Shown: positions 1 to 8,883, counted from the stretch's first letter. The stretch: DNA of 48,679 nucleotides from Longimicrobiales bacterium (GCA_028822645.1 JAPKDG010000013.1:1-48679); one strand, 5' to 3'. Made by a program: numbers and translations. Notes: generated from the sequence alone by a model not told the origin.

Positions 1-1
1 A

Positions 2-1051
2 ATGACTCCCGAGAAACTCCGCTTGACATTGAGAGAACATTTTCTGAAAAGACATCAGCCGGATTATCGCCCCAGGCAAGTAGAGTCTTGGATATACGAC
101 GGATTGGCTAATGACTTTACTGAAATGACTGACTTGCCCCAAAAGGAACGGAGAGCGCTAGAGGATGTTTTTCAAATAGATCAGCCATCGGCCAAATTAT
201 TGCAGATAAGTCAGGATGACACGGCCAAACATCTTTGGCTTCTGCAAGATGGGGAACTGATAGAGTCCGTTCTGATCCCAGCGGACCACAGGCTTACATT
301 GTGCATATCATCCCAAGTGGGCTGTGCAATGGGCTGCACTTTTTGTGCTACAGGGTGGGGAGGATTCAAGAGACAACTAACAGCCGGAGAGATTGTGGGC
401 CAGTACCGTGCTTCCCAGCGTTGGGCACGGGAGCATGAATATGGTTCTATAACTAATATTGTATTCATGGGCATGGGTGAACCCTTAGCCAACAGGCGAT
501 CTCTTCCAGATTCTTTGACGATCCTGAATCAAGGTTATAGGGTAGGTGCTCGCCGGATTACCATTTCAACTGTTGGTTTTGTTCCAGGTATTGTGGCTCT
601 AGCAAGACGTCCGGAACAATTTGGACTGGCACTGTCACTCCATTCACCATTGAGCGAGCTTAGAAGTCAGCTGATACCTCTAGAGTTACGCTACCCGTTA
701 CCAGAGGTTCTGCAGGCTATACATGATTTTAGAAAAGATAAAGGTAGACGGGTTACCCTGGAGTACACTATGATCGAAGGAGTCAACGATGGCCTGGACC
801 TCATCGGCCCTTTGGGAGAAATTGCTCTTCGACTGCATGCTTTCGTTAATTTAATTCCTTTTAATCCGATCCCTCAAAACGAATGGACTACTTCGAAGCA
901 GGGGAGGATTCAAGAGTTTGCAAAAAGGCTCAAGAAAAAGGGTGTGTCAGTAGCCGTCAGGGAAACACGAGGTAGAGATATAGATGCGGCATGTGGACAG
1001 TTAAAAGCTCATGCACTTGTACAGTTAGAAAACACAAATAATAGCGTATAA
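2..1051 (+). CDS. rlmN: 23S rRNA/tRNA (adenine-C2)-methyltransferase RlmN
   Basis: This is a radical SAM enzyme that methylates C2 of A2503 in 23S rRNA, and in many bacteria A37 of some tRNAs. The radical SAM cluster motif CxxxCxxC is at C108, C112 and C115 (CAMGCTFC). The C-terminal segment DIDAACGQL carries the conserved cysteine that accepts the methyl group during catalysis. The substrate region GMGEPLAN is intact. The 349-residue length is close to the family norm of 350 to 390, but the ATG is at the second base of the window, so the true start could lie upstream and the N-terminus may be slightly short. The stop codon lies inside a perfect inverted repeat (see 1034-1063). Identification is firm and only the start is uncertain. 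Confidence 0.95.
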   Translation: MTPEKLRLTLREHFLKRHQPDYRPRQVESWIYDGLANDFTEMTDLPQKERRALEDVFQIDQPSAKLLQISQDDTAKHLWLLQDGELIESVLIPADHRLTLCISSQVGCAMGCTFCATGWGGFKRQLTAGEIVGQYRASQRWAREHEYGSITNIVFMGMGEPLANRRSLPDSLTILNQGYRVGARRITISTVGFVPGIVALARRPEQFGLALSLHSPLSELRSQLIPLELRYPLPEVLQAIHDFRKDKGRRVTLEYTMIEGVNDGLDLIGPLGEIALRLHAFVNLIPFNPIPQNEWTTSKQGRIQEFAKRLKKKGVSVAVRETRGRDIDAACGQLKAHALVQLENTNNSV

Positions 1052-1063
1052 GCTATTATTTGT
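1034..1063. repeat. 12-bp perfect inverted repeat spanning the rlmN stop codon
   Basis: ACAAATAATAGC (1034-1045) pairs perfectly with GCTATTATTTGT (1052-1063) around a 6-base loop (1046-1051) that contains the end of the TAA stop codon. The stem is AT-rich and is not followed by a T-run, so it is not a classical intrinsic terminator. It could act as an mRNA 3' stabilising hairpin, a weak terminator, or a dyad site for a protein. Only the symmetry itself is directly seen. Confidence 0.6.
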
Positions 1064-1199
1064 AACAATTTGTGGTTCAGAAAAGATCACTATAAAATTG
1101 TCTATAAGCTTGATTGTGAGTAGTTGTTTTGAAAGCAGTTATGGCCATTTTGGTGGTGGAAAGACTATTTGGATTGTGAAAATATTGAATTGAGATTCT

Positions 1200-2768
1200 A
1201 TGACTTTGTCGCTGAAACGTATCCTTTGGGTTGATGATGAAATCGATCTCCTAAAGCCTCATTTATTGTTTTTGAGGGATAGAGGGTATTATGTGGACGC
1301 AATCACAAATGGTGATGATGCTCTAGTCCTCCTGGAGAGGCACAATTATGACCTCCTCCTCCTTGATGAGCAGATGCCTGGACGCAGTGGACTGGAAATA
1401 CTTGACTTGGTTCGTAAAACAAATCTTGGAATTAGGGTAATCATGGTTACCAAGTCCGAAGAAGATCGGACTATGAAGGAAGCAATCGGGCGCAGGGCTG
1501 ATGATTATTTGCTTAAGCCGGTAAGTCCACTACAGGTGCTCTCCGCAGTTACAAGAATTCTAGAAGGACCATCAATTCGCCAGGAGCATGTAGCAAGAGA
1601 TTTTGCAGAGCAGTTCTCGGCTCTTTCGCACAGGCTACAAAGGGCTGCTACCGAGCGTGATTTTGCTGAACTATATATTGAGCTAACAGACTGGCATGTC
1701 CGTCTTGAACACTCTAATGAGGGTGGTTTGTTGGGCACAGTGGAAGCTTTATTGGTTGGTCTCAGAAAAGATTTTGGATCTTGGATCAAGTCCGAGTATC
1801 CACAATGGATGCAAGGAAAGATGGAGGGAAGGCCTTCCCTTTCCGTTGATGTAGTGGAAAAGCACTTGATCCCTCTTTTGGGAGAATCCTCAGTAATGTT
1901 CGTGCTATTGGATTGTCTTCGTATGGACCAGTGGAAGGTGATAGCCCCACTCCTAGTACCTTATTTTGAAATCCAGGAATCTTATCACTATTCGATCTTG
2001 CCGACGGCAACTCCTTACTGCAGAAATGCAATTTTTAGCGGCGGTTTTCCAGATGATCTCCCTGAGCACTACAGGCAGGGAGTAGGTATTTCGGGTGAGA
2101 AAGTCGGTCTAAATGATTTTGAGGACAAACTCTTAAAGAATCACTTGGAAGCATTGTGTGGACAGTCAATTCCAGTCCATTACGAAAAGATCACTTCAGA
2201 TGAAAATGGGGGACGAGTTAGGGCTCGAGTGCGCTCTGCGCTCAAGGAACCGAGATCTGTAGTGGTCACTGTGTTCAATTTTGTGGATATGATGACACAC
2301 GGCCGGAGTGACTCTGCTATTCTGATGGAAGTTGCTAGGGATGAGGCAGCCCTTAGAAGCCTAACTCGGTCTTGGTTTGAAAGATCGAATGCTTTTTCGG
2401 TTATGAAGGATGCTGCCGCCGCAGGACACCGCATCTTACTCACTAGTGACCATGGATCTATACAATGTAGGAATCCAACGGTGATACACGCAAAGAAAGA
2501 TGCGTCAAGTAGTTTGAGGTATAAGGTCGGCATGGATCTCAGGTTAGACAATCCAGAAACTACATTTTTAACGAAGGTGGGTGAAAATTTGAGACTGCCC
2601 CCTGCTCCATTGGGAACTTCCTATGCCATTGCCTTGGATGACCATTATTTCGTTTATCCAAACCGGCTCAGAGAGTATCAACGTCGTTACCGCAATTCCT
2701 TTTTGCATGGAGGTATATCTCCAGAAGAAATGATTGTGCCTGTAGTTGAATTAAAATCACGGACGTAG
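1200..2768 (+). CDS. PorX-type response regulator with C-terminal PglZ (alkaline phosphatase superfamily) domain
   Basis: This is a two-domain signalling protein of 522 residues. Residues about 8-125 form a CheY-like receiver with the acidic pair D12/D13, the phospho-acceptor D56 (LLLLDEQMPG), T84 and K107. After a helical linker, residues about 215-518 form a PglZ domain of the alkaline phosphatase superfamily. Candidate metal ligands and nucleophile are D238, T271, D363, H367, D417, H418 and H503 (motifs LLDCLRMD, PTATPY, FVDMMTHG, TSDHG, FLHGG). This is the architecture of PorX, which in Bacteroidota works with PorY to control type IX secretion genes and has phosphodiesterase activity on nucleotide substrates. 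No histidine kinase or secretion genes are seen nearby, so a link to type IX secretion here is inference. The gap of about 150 bp upstream suggests its own promoter. Confidence 0.85.
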   Translation: MTLSLKRILWVDDEIDLLKPHLLFLRDRGYYVDAITNGDDALVLLERHNYDLLLLDEQMPGRSGLEILDLVRKTNLGIRVIMVTKSEEDRTMKEAIGRRADDYLLKPVSPLQVLSAVTRILEGPSIRQEHVARDFAEQFSALSHRLQRAATERDFAELYIELTDWHVRLEHSNEGGLLGTVEALLVGLRKDFGSWIKSEYPQWMQGKMEGRPSLSVDVVEKHLIPLLGESSVMFVLLDCLRMDQWKVIAPLLVPYFEIQESYHYSILPTATPYCRNAIFSGGFPDDLPEHYRQGVGISGEKVGLNDFEDKLLKNHLEALCGQSIPVHYEKITSDENGGRVRARVRSALKEPRSVVVTVFNFVDMMTHGRSDSAILMEVARDEAALRSLTRSWFERSNAFSVMKDAAAAGHRILLTSDHGSIQCRNPTVIHAKKDASSSLRYKVGMDLRLDNPETTFLTKVGENLRLPPAPLGTSYAIALDDHYFVYPNRLREYQRRYRNSFLHGGISPEEMIVPVVELKSRT

Positions 2769-2909
2769 GCGGATGCAGTAATTGTCTGATAAAAGATAAG
2801 AATGGTTAGTTCTAACTCTTTATAGTTACGTGCAGTAGGCGGGTTTTTTCCGTGCTGTTCGGATGGACTCCTTCTATTTTTTCTTCTTCAACTGGGACTG
2901 TTTCATCGA

Positions 2910-3815
2910 ATGTTCTCAATCCATGATTTAAATAGTTATGTGAAGAATATAATGGAGCTTCTTGTTTTTAGGATCATTGGGTCTCTTGCCATGATACTTC
3001 CTTCAAATGGAGTGGCATTGCTCGGTGATTGGATAGGGTATCTGTGTGCGAGAGTCTTCAAGTTTAGAAAAATGGAAGTACAGCGACATTTGACTATTGC
3101 ATTTCCAGAAAAAGGGTGCGATTGGAAAAATAGGATTTCCCTGAAGAGTTATAGACATCTAGCTAGAGAATCTTTGGTTTTTTTGGGTTCAACAAGATTG
3201 AATCAGCTTGACATCAGAGATCAAGTGCGAATAGAGGGTTTAGAGTCACTGGAGAGAGCCTTGCAGCAGGGGTCAGGAGTAATGGTTGTGTCTGGTCATT
3301 TAGGAAACTGGGAAATTGGAGCTGCAGCCCTAGCGGAGAGAGGTATACCCTTGGATGTCGTGGTACAGGATCAGAGGAATCATTTTGTTGATAAGTCTCT
3401 ATTGGATTTACGCAGACGGATGGGGATTGGGGTGATTACAGTGCAACAGGGCCCCTATGCTGTTTTGAACAGTTTAAGAAATGGTAGAGTGACGGCTTGG
3501 CTGGGAGATCAGAGTCCAATGAGGAGTTCTGTGGCAGTCAATTTGTTTGGAATTCCCGTGAGAGCTCTAAAGGGGCCTGCACTTTTGGCATTGAGATCTG
3601 GAGCATCTATTTTCTTTGCGTCATCAACAGTCATTCCGAATTCAGTTGGTAGGTATAGGGTTGAACTTAAAAATATCCCGGTCACAGAAAATCAAAATGT
3701 GAAAAAAATGGTAAGGGAACTAACCCAAACTCATACCAAACTGTTGGAACTAGCAATTCGAAGAAATCCAGATCAATATCTATGGCATCATAGAAGATGG
3801 AAAAATCGTAATTGA
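2910..3815 (+). CDS. Lysophospholipid / lipid A biosynthesis acyltransferase (LpxL/HtrB family)
   Basis: This predicted inner-membrane acyltransferase transfers a secondary acyl chain to a lipid A precursor or a related lipid. The HX4E catalytic motif is at H130-E135 (SGHLGNWE). A hydrophobic N-terminal segment (about residues 14-34) should anchor it to the membrane. The WLGDQSP segment (about 197-203) and the C-terminal YLWHHRRWK are typical of the family, and the 301-residue length is normal. The start is uncertain because no clear ribosome site precedes 2910; ATG 2952 is an alternative that keeps the membrane segment. It leads an envelope-related run with a glycosyltransferase, a DUF3108 protein and a methyltransferase, all on the same strand with short gaps. 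Confidence 0.85.
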   Translation: MFSIHDLNSYVKNIMELLVFRIIGSLAMILPSNGVALLGDWIGYLCARVFKFRKMEVQRHLTIAFPEKGCDWKNRISLKSYRHLARESLVFLGSTRLNQLDIRDQVRIEGLESLERALQQGSGVMVVSGHLGNWEIGAAALAERGIPLDVVVQDQRNHFVDKSLLDLRRRMGIGVITVQQGPYAVLNSLRNGRVTAWLGDQSPMRSSVAVNLFGIPVRALKGPALLALRSGASIFFASSTVIPNSVGRYRVELKNIPVTENQNVKKMVRELTQTHTKLLELAIRRNPDQYLWHHRRWKNRN

Positions 3816-3848
3816 TGGCTTCGTAAAGGAGTACATTCTTGTTAGGTT

Positions 3849-4628
3849 TTGTGGTTAACTGGCTTCCGAAAACGCATAACTCGGATTGATAAATTGATCT
3901 ATATTTGTATACCAGCACATAATGAAGAACAGACTATAGGTCTGTTGCTTTGGAAGATTAGGGGCCTAATGTCAGAGTTTGGTCGTGACTATGAGATATT
4001 GGTGTTTAATGACAATTCTACTGATCGAACAGGTGAGGTCTTAGAAACATATCGCTCTAAGTTGCCATTAAGAGTACTCAAGAAGGATGTATCCGTTGGC
4101 AACTCAGTAGCGCTCGAACTATTGTTGAGAGAAGCGGTCACTTCTACAAAATATCCCAAGAGAGATTCAGCGATCACTTTGCAGGCAGATTTCAGCGAAA
4201 ATCCAGAAGCTATTGTTTCTTTAGTTCGAGCACTTGAAGGCGGTTCAGATATAGTCGCTGGTAGCATTACAACATCAAATACGAAGACACCTTTTCTAAG
4301 AAAGGGGTTGCGTTCTCTGGCAGAAATTCTTCTTGGGAAAGCCTATCATGGGGCACCCGTAACTGATCCTCTTTGTGGCTTCAGGGCGTACAGGTTGATA
4401 GTCCTAAAAAAGGCTTTCAATGCTTCCAAGAAAAGGCCATTAGTCGATTCTAAGGGTTGGCTGGCCAATCTTGAGTTTCTTGGGGCAGTGGCACCTTATG
4501 CTCGTAAGATCTCGGAGTGGTCTGTTGAGTCTAGCCATATTTCTAGGTCTCACCCGATCAAGTTAAACATAGTCGGAACTTTTAGGGGTATACTCAGGGC
4601 AAGACAAGAAATCGTTTGGGAAAACTGA
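3849..4628 (+). CDS. Family 2 glycosyltransferase (dolichol-phosphate mannosyltransferase-like)
   Basis: This GT2 protein (259 residues) has the N-terminal nucleotide-sugar binding strand IYICIPAHNEEQTIG, the FNDNSTDRT segment around D55, and an acidic site near D114 (QADFSENPE) where the family carries its metal-binding DxD-like motif. No transmembrane helices follow, as in soluble DPM1-like members. It probably moves a sugar from a nucleotide donor to a polyprenyl phosphate or lipid acceptor, but the substrate cannot be read from the sequence. The called start is TTG 3849, 33 bp after the acyltransferase gene. No strong ribosome site is visible, so the N-terminus may be about 15 residues shorter. 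The context suggests work on envelope lipids or polysaccharide. Confidence 0.8.
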   Translation: MWLTGFRKRITRIDKLIYICIPAHNEEQTIGLLLWKIRGLMSEFGRDYEILVFNDNSTDRTGEVLETYRSKLPLRVLKKDVSVGNSVALELLLREAVTSTKYPKRDSAITLQADFSENPEAIVSLVRALEGGSDIVAGSITTSNTKTPFLRKGLRSLAEILLGKAYHGAPVTDPLCGFRAYRLIVLKKAFNASKKRPLVDSKGWLANLEFLGAVAPYARKISEWSVESSHISRSHPIKLNIVGTFRGILRARQEIVWEN

Positions 4629-4640
4629 ACAGGAGTAAAT

Positions 4641-5489
4641 TTGCAAAAATTCCAGATCCTGCTGGCCATAAGTTTTTTGGGGTTTACTGGCTTGTCAGCT
4701 CAGATAGCCAATGATTGCTTCCTGGAGGAAGGATGTACAAAAGGTCAATCTCCTCCTACGTATAGTACAGACCCGTTGGCAGCAGTTGTCCCCTTCGGCC
4801 CCGGAGAGAAGCTTACATATAAAGTTAAGATAGGCGTTGTAAACTCTGGCAGTGCACATATGGAAGTTTTAGGTATCGATTCTATAAGGGAAGAGCCTAG
4901 TTATCATCTGGAAATGTCGCTTCGTGGGAGTTTGTTGTTTGGTGCAATTAAAGTCAACGATCATTACGAATCATGGTTAGGGACCAGGTCTATATCTAGT
5001 CATCGGTTTATTAGTGATGTCCATCAGCTCACCTACAGTCGGTACCGTAAATTCGAATTTTATCCAGAGAAAATGTCTTGGGAGGAGACCGAAAGCGGAG
5101 AGACAGGAAGACTGGCCTCTGCCTTGCCCTTGGATGATATTTCTTTCTTATATTTTGTTAGGACTCTTCCCCTGGAGGTCGGTCAAACCTATACACTGCC
5201 TCGATATTTTAAGAGGGAAGGCAACCCTGTAGTCATCAAGGTGGAAGGGAGGAAGGTTGTGGAAGTGCCGGCCGGAACATTTAATACCATAGTAGTCCGT
5301 CCTACAGTAAAGACTCGTGGACTTTTTAGTGAAGGAGGAGAAGCGGAGCTTTACTTGACGGACGATGAAAATAAGCATCTGGTGTATTTGCGTTCCAAGA
5401 TTCCAGTTGTGGGCTCGGTGACTTTACATTTAGAAAGCATCTCTGAGGGCTATCAAATCCATACCGGTGATCAAAAGCCTAAATCATAA
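4641..5489 (+). CDS. DUF3108 domain exported protein
   Basis: This 282-residue exported protein has a signal peptide of about 20 residues ending near LSA-Q. From about residue 50 the sequence matches the DUF3108 pattern: PFGPGEKLTYKVKIG, then a strand-rich body, a VEVPAGTFNTIVVRP segment and a closing ELYLTDDENKHLVYLRSKIP. The family forms a beta-barrel-like fold thought to sit in the periplasm or outer membrane; its function is not established. The TTG start at 4641 is well supported by AGGAG at 4631-4635 with a 5-base spacer. It lies 12 bp after the glycosyltransferase and is probably co-transcribed with it. Confidence 0.8.
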   Translation: MQKFQILLAISFLGFTGLSAQIANDCFLEEGCTKGQSPPTYSTDPLAAVVPFGPGEKLTYKVKIGVVNSGSAHMEVLGIDSIREEPSYHLEMSLRGSLLFGAIKVNDHYESWLGTRSISSHRFISDVHQLTYSRYRKFEFYPEKMSWEETESGETGRLASALPLDDISFLYFVRTLPLEVGQTYTLPRYFKREGNPVVIKVEGRKVVEVPAGTFNTIVVRPTVKTRGLFSEGGEAELYLTDDENKHLVYLRSKIPVVGSVTLHLESISEGYQIHTGDQKPKS

Positions 5490-5512
5490 CTAGCTTAGAA
5501 ATTTTAAAAGTA

Positions 5513-6064
5513 GTGATTATCCATATTTCTTTAGATATCGTTCGACTGAAATTCGTCTGGTTGTTTTTACCATTCTTGTTGTATTTTGCTGCACCTTCTT
5601 CCTCTTCTCTTTTATATGCCGTTGGTGTTGGATCGGTGGGCTTAGGGGTAAGATTCTGGGCAGCTGGATTCATTAACAAGTTTAGTGAGCTTACGACTCT
5701 TGGACCCTATGCTCATACTCGAAATCCACTCTACCTGGGTAGCCTCTTGATAGGGCTAAGTTTCACTATCGCCGCTGGCCAAATGTTACTTGTTTTAGTT
5801 TGCTTGGCTTTTTTTTGCTTTGTTCATATCCCTAAAGCTCTTCGTGAAGCCATTGAACTAGAAAATAAATTCGGAGATCAGTACCGTGACTATGCTATCT
5901 CCGTCCCTTTAGTTGTTCCCCGGCTTACTGCATACAGATCGCCATTTCTAGTAAGCTCGCCTGTCCGGTTTTCCTTCAGTCGCTACTGGGCTAATAGAGA
6001 ATGGGAAGCTTTTCTGGGCACTGCTTTGGTTTTTGGTCTTCTGTTTCTAAAAATCCTTCAATAG
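5513..6064 (+). CDS. ICMT / phospholipid-methyltransferase-family integral membrane methyltransferase
   Basis: This small polytopic membrane protein (183 residues) has hydrophobic segments at about 13-30, 32-50, 75-105 and near the C-terminus. The signature GPYAHTRNPLYLGSLL (H68, R70, N71, P72, Y74) is the SAM-binding element of the isoprenylcysteine carboxyl methyltransferase / PEMT-like superfamily, and the downstream EIxxxFGDQYRDY-type segment is also present. The substrate is unknown; bacterial members methylate diverse lipids or small molecules. The start is GTG 5513, 23 bp after the DUF3108 gene, and it ends the same-strand envelope run. The next gene is on the other strand and converges from 6086. 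Confidence 0.75.
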   Translation: MIIHISLDIVRLKFVWLFLPFLLYFAAPSSSSLLYAVGVGSVGLGVRFWAAGFINKFSELTTLGPYAHTRNPLYLGSLLIGLSFTIAAGQMLLVLVCLAFFCFVHIPKALREAIELENKFGDQYRDYAISVPLVVPRLTAYRSPFLVSSPVRFSFSRYWANREWEAFLGTALVFGLLFLKILQ

Positions 6065-6085
6065 CCTTGCGAGAGCTCAGGATCA

Positions 6086-6481
6086 CTACTCTTTAGTTTC
6101 GATAAGATAAAGAGATGGACCTTTCAGGGTCCGGCCTTTTACCTGAATATGAAATTCGTAGACCCCTTTTTCTGGGAAGATGACTTCTTTCAGGGGCAAA
6201 ATAAGCTGGGTCCGCGGTGCAGGTCCCAGTGGATCTCTGTGGTCTACGTCGGAATGACCCCTGACTGTCATGGAAGGCCTTTTTCCTGGTCCAATTAGGT
6301 CCACTTGGAAATCGTAACGTCCAGCGTCTCTGTGACTCCATTGAATAACTAAAACTAAAACCATGTCGTGCTTGGCCGGAAACCCAGGAGCAGAGAGGTC
6401 ATTAAAAATTCCACTAATATTTAACTTTCCATGCTCTACCTGCCTGGCTTTATCACATACAGCAGCAAGTTGTAGGAACAT
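6086..6481 (-). CDS. DUF6941-like small protein
   Basis: This 131-residue protein reads MFLQLAAVCDKAR...GKLNISGIFNDLSAPGFPAKHDMVLVLVIQW and ends in strands rich in KGVYEFHIQV. The pattern of a cytosolic beta-sandwich with an opening line about a gene product being 'free of' or 'derived' from a ligand resembles the DUF6941 family, named here from memory. The function is unknown. It begins 17 bp downstream of hyuB on the same strand and is probably co-transcribed with it, though no mechanistic link is known. Confidence 0.6.
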   Translation of the reverse strand: MFLQLAAVCDKARQVEHGKLNISGIFNDLSAPGFPAKHDMVLVLVIQWSHRDAGRYDFQVDLIGPGKRPSMTVRGHSDVDHRDPLGPAPRTQLILPLKEVIFPEKGVYEFHIQVKGRTLKGPSLYLIETKE

Positions 6482-6498
6482 CAGATTTTCTCCAATTT

Positions 6499-8091
6499 CT
6501 AAGGCTTACCCCATCCGCCGCCGCCAGGGGAGCGAATACTGATTATGTCGTTAGTGTAGACTGGGAAGCTTGTTTTTGATGGTAAACTGCTTTCTTGGTT
6601 GTCTCGAATGAGGATGTTTTTACCAGGCTGTCCATCTGATCCTCCTTGAGCGCCACGGGGTCCCCGAACTCTCCTTTCCGTCAGAAGTGTTGCCTCTGCG
6701 TCTGTCAGCAGTTTTATATCTCTTCGGAGTCCATCCCCTCCATTAAATAGGCCTTTCCCTCCACTATCTCGAACAATTGAATAATGTACAACCTGGAAAG
6801 GGTAGGCATGTTCTAGCGCTTCTATTGGGGTGTTCAGAGAATTCGACATATGAGTGTGAACACCTGAGAGGCCATTTCCATTTGGCCCTGCTCCCATTCC
6901 TCCTCCCGCAGTTTCATAGTAAGCAAAAGGTTTGTTAGCTCTGGGGTCTACTCCGCCAATGGTGAGGTTATTCATAGTTCCCTGGGATAGGGCTGGAATT
7001 AGATCAGGGAGAGCTTTTCCAAAAGCTTGCAGTAATACGTCGGTAATGCGTTGGCTAGTCTCCACATTACCTGCTGCAACGCTAGCTGGAGACTTTGCAT
7101 TCACAACAGAATTTTCTGGAAGAATAAGATTAATGGAAGACATAGATCCTCCTCCGGCTGGGAGAGATTCGCCCAGGATGTGTTCTACGACACAACGTAC
7201 GACGTATCTAGTGGCCGATGAGGTGATAGCTTCCACTGCATTAATTCCTCCAGTCACCTGATGACTGGAGCCCCTAAAGTCGACATCGAGGCCTTTGGGA
7301 TGACGAGTGATACTGACAACAATCGGCACGTTGATATTTCCGAAACCATCATCATCCATAAAATCTTGGGCCTCATAGGCCCCGAGTTCTATATTCTCCA
7401 AACCGAGGTCTACCAGTCGGTCTGCATACTCGATGAGGCGGTCCATAAAATAGAGGGTGCTTTCGGCTCCTTGTTTCGAAACAATTTCCAGGAACCTCTT
7501 GGTACCAGTGTGGAGGGCGGCCAATTGAGCATCAAGATCACCTTTTCTTTCAGTCGGAGTCCGTACATTGGCCAGAATAAGGGAACAAATCTCGTTGTCA
7601 AGTTTTCCTGCTCGGTAGAGTCTTATTGGCGGAATGATTATTCCTTCTTGATAGATTTCACGCGCTAAGGGCATAGACCCTGGAGTCATTCCTCCTACGT
7701 CGGAATGATGCGCCCGAGATGCCACATAGGCTAAGGGCGTAGGTCCCTTTTTTTCGAAAATGGGTGATATCATTGTGATGTCTGGCAAATGAGTTCCACC
7801 TCTGTATGGATCGTTAAGACAGACAACATCCCCTTCCTCAAGTGGCCCCAGTTCATTCAGTGCTGTTTTGACGCTCAAGGGCATTGCACCCAAGTGAACA
7901 GGCATATGGTCGCCGAGGGCCACTGCTACTCCACTAGGATTAAATAGAGCGCAGGAATAATCTCTACGCTCTTTGATATTGGGAGAAAATGCAGCTCGTT
8001 TTAATGCGGCTCCCATTTCTTCAGTTAGTGCTGTGAATAATTGCCTAAAGATTTCAAGTTTTAAGGCTTGTGGGCCACTTTGGTTTGTCAT
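6499..8091 (-). CDS. hyuB: Hydantoinase B / oxoprolinase-type ATP-dependent hydrolase subunit
   Basis: This is the B subunit (530 residues) of the hydantoinase/oxoprolinase/acetone carboxylase superfamily, which hydrolyses cyclic amides such as N-methylhydantoin or 5-oxoproline with ATP. Seen motifs are ERRDYSCALF (41-50), NDPYRGGTHLPDI (93-105), the AGGGMGAGPNGNG segment and the C-terminal SPGGGGWGKP. The family normally works with an ATPase A subunit (HyuA), usually next door. No hyuA is found on either side in this window, so the partner must be elsewhere or outside. The start ATG at 8089-8091 opens onto a 371-base intergenic region. Assignment to the family is firm; the substrate is not known. 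Confidence 0.9.
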   Translation of the reverse strand: MTNQSGPQALKLEIFRQLFTALTEEMGAALKRAAFSPNIKERRDYSCALFNPSGVAVALGDHMPVHLGAMPLSVKTALNELGPLEEGDVVCLNDPYRGGTHLPDITMISPIFEKKGPTPLAYVASRAHHSDVGGMTPGSMPLAREIYQEGIIIPPIRLYRAGKLDNEICSLILANVRTPTERKGDLDAQLAALHTGTKRFLEIVSKQGAESTLYFMDRLIEYADRLVDLGLENIELGAYEAQDFMDDDGFGNINVPIVVSITRHPKGLDVDFRGSSHQVTGGINAVEAITSSATRYVVRCVVEHILGESLPAGGGSMSSINLILPENSVVNAKSPASVAAGNVETSQRITDVLLQAFGKALPDLIPALSQGTMNNLTIGGVDPRANKPFAYYETAGGGMGAGPNGNGLSGVHTHMSNSLNTPIEALEHAYPFQVVHYSIVRDSGGKGLFNGGDGLRRDIKLLTDAEATLLTERRVRGPRGAQGGSDGQPGKNILIRDNQESSLPSKTSFPVYTNDIISIRSPGGGGWGKP

Positions 8092-8462
8092 GAAGGTTTC
8101 CTAATAATGCCTAGCTCAGAGAATAGTTTTCTTTACTGTGTCTTGCTCGTTATCAACAATCAATTCTTATCATTTCATGTCGAGTCTATCTAAATATTCT
8201 TTTGCACACTCCAAAATATCTGTTCGCTGTCCGAGAGTCTACGGAAGAGATTATGACACTGCTGTGCTTAGCTTCAGGTGACTTATGACGGGGGAAGGTC
8301 AATCGACTTCATTTAAAGCCCCCCTGCCTGGCGTGTACTCACTCCATTCAGTATGTTGTCGGCCTTCACTCTTGAAGGAAAAATCAGCATTCTAATGTTG
8401 GGGTATGCTTGTACGCATGATTTTGTCAGAATTAGTTACAGATTGCCGGGTGGAATCCTGTC
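8092..8462. other. 371-bp divergent intergenic region with a GC hairpin
   Basis: This region separates the minus-strand hyuB start from the plus-strand gene at 8463. No open reading frame stands out. A two-part hairpin lies at 8290-8324: GGGGG (8290-8294) pairs with CCCCC at the 3' side, and inside it GAAGGTC can pair imperfectly with GACTTC around AATC. It has no T-run, so it does not look like a terminator. Promoters for both flanking genes should lie here, but none was convincing by eye. Confidence 0.4.
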
Positions 8463-8840
8463 ATGGTTAATATATCAGAGAATGGTAACGGTGTTGCCGA
8501 AGGGAATTTAAAACTTTCTCCTTCTCAAACGAAGCATCTTTTGGCTGCTTACTACGAGGGCACTCGGCTACCATCTGTAGCTGGAGGGTTTTTTCAGATA
8601 CTGCGGGTGAAGTCTGAAGAGGATGGGTCAGGGGTAGTCCTGCTAGAATGTGGGTCGTCTTCCTTGAGATATTTATTGAAAATTCCCAAGGCAAAATCTG
8701 TAGAAAAAAAAGATATTCAAGGAGAAATGAAGGGGGGAAGAGAATTGCAGTGTCCTAGACACCTAGCACAACCGCTGAATAGGTTGGGGAACAGGTATGT
8801 TTGCCGTAAATGTGGAGTAACTTACGCTGTATCGAAATAG
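8463..8840 (+). CDS. Hypothetical protein with C-terminal zinc-ribbon-like cysteines
   Basis: This 125-residue protein is not recognised. The first 90 residues mix hydrophobic and charged segments without a signal peptide. The C-terminal 35 residues contain CPRH and, 17 residues later, CRKCG, giving a Cys/His spacing compatible with a small zinc-ribbon or rubredoxin-knuckle site. The start ATG 8463 lies just after a long intergenic stretch. It is followed 43 bp later by a lipoprotein gene on the same strand. The coding call rests on ORF length and sensible composition. Confidence 0.55.
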   Translation: MVNISENGNGVAEGNLKLSPSQTKHLLAAYYEGTRLPSVAGGFFQILRVKSEEDGSGVVLLECGSSSLRYLLKIPKAKSVEKKDIQGEMKGGRELQCPRHLAQPLNRLGNRYVCRKCGVTYAVSK

Positions 8841-8883
8841 GGTTTCAGGTAAAATAATCCGGATTCGAACCTTGGAAGTCAAA

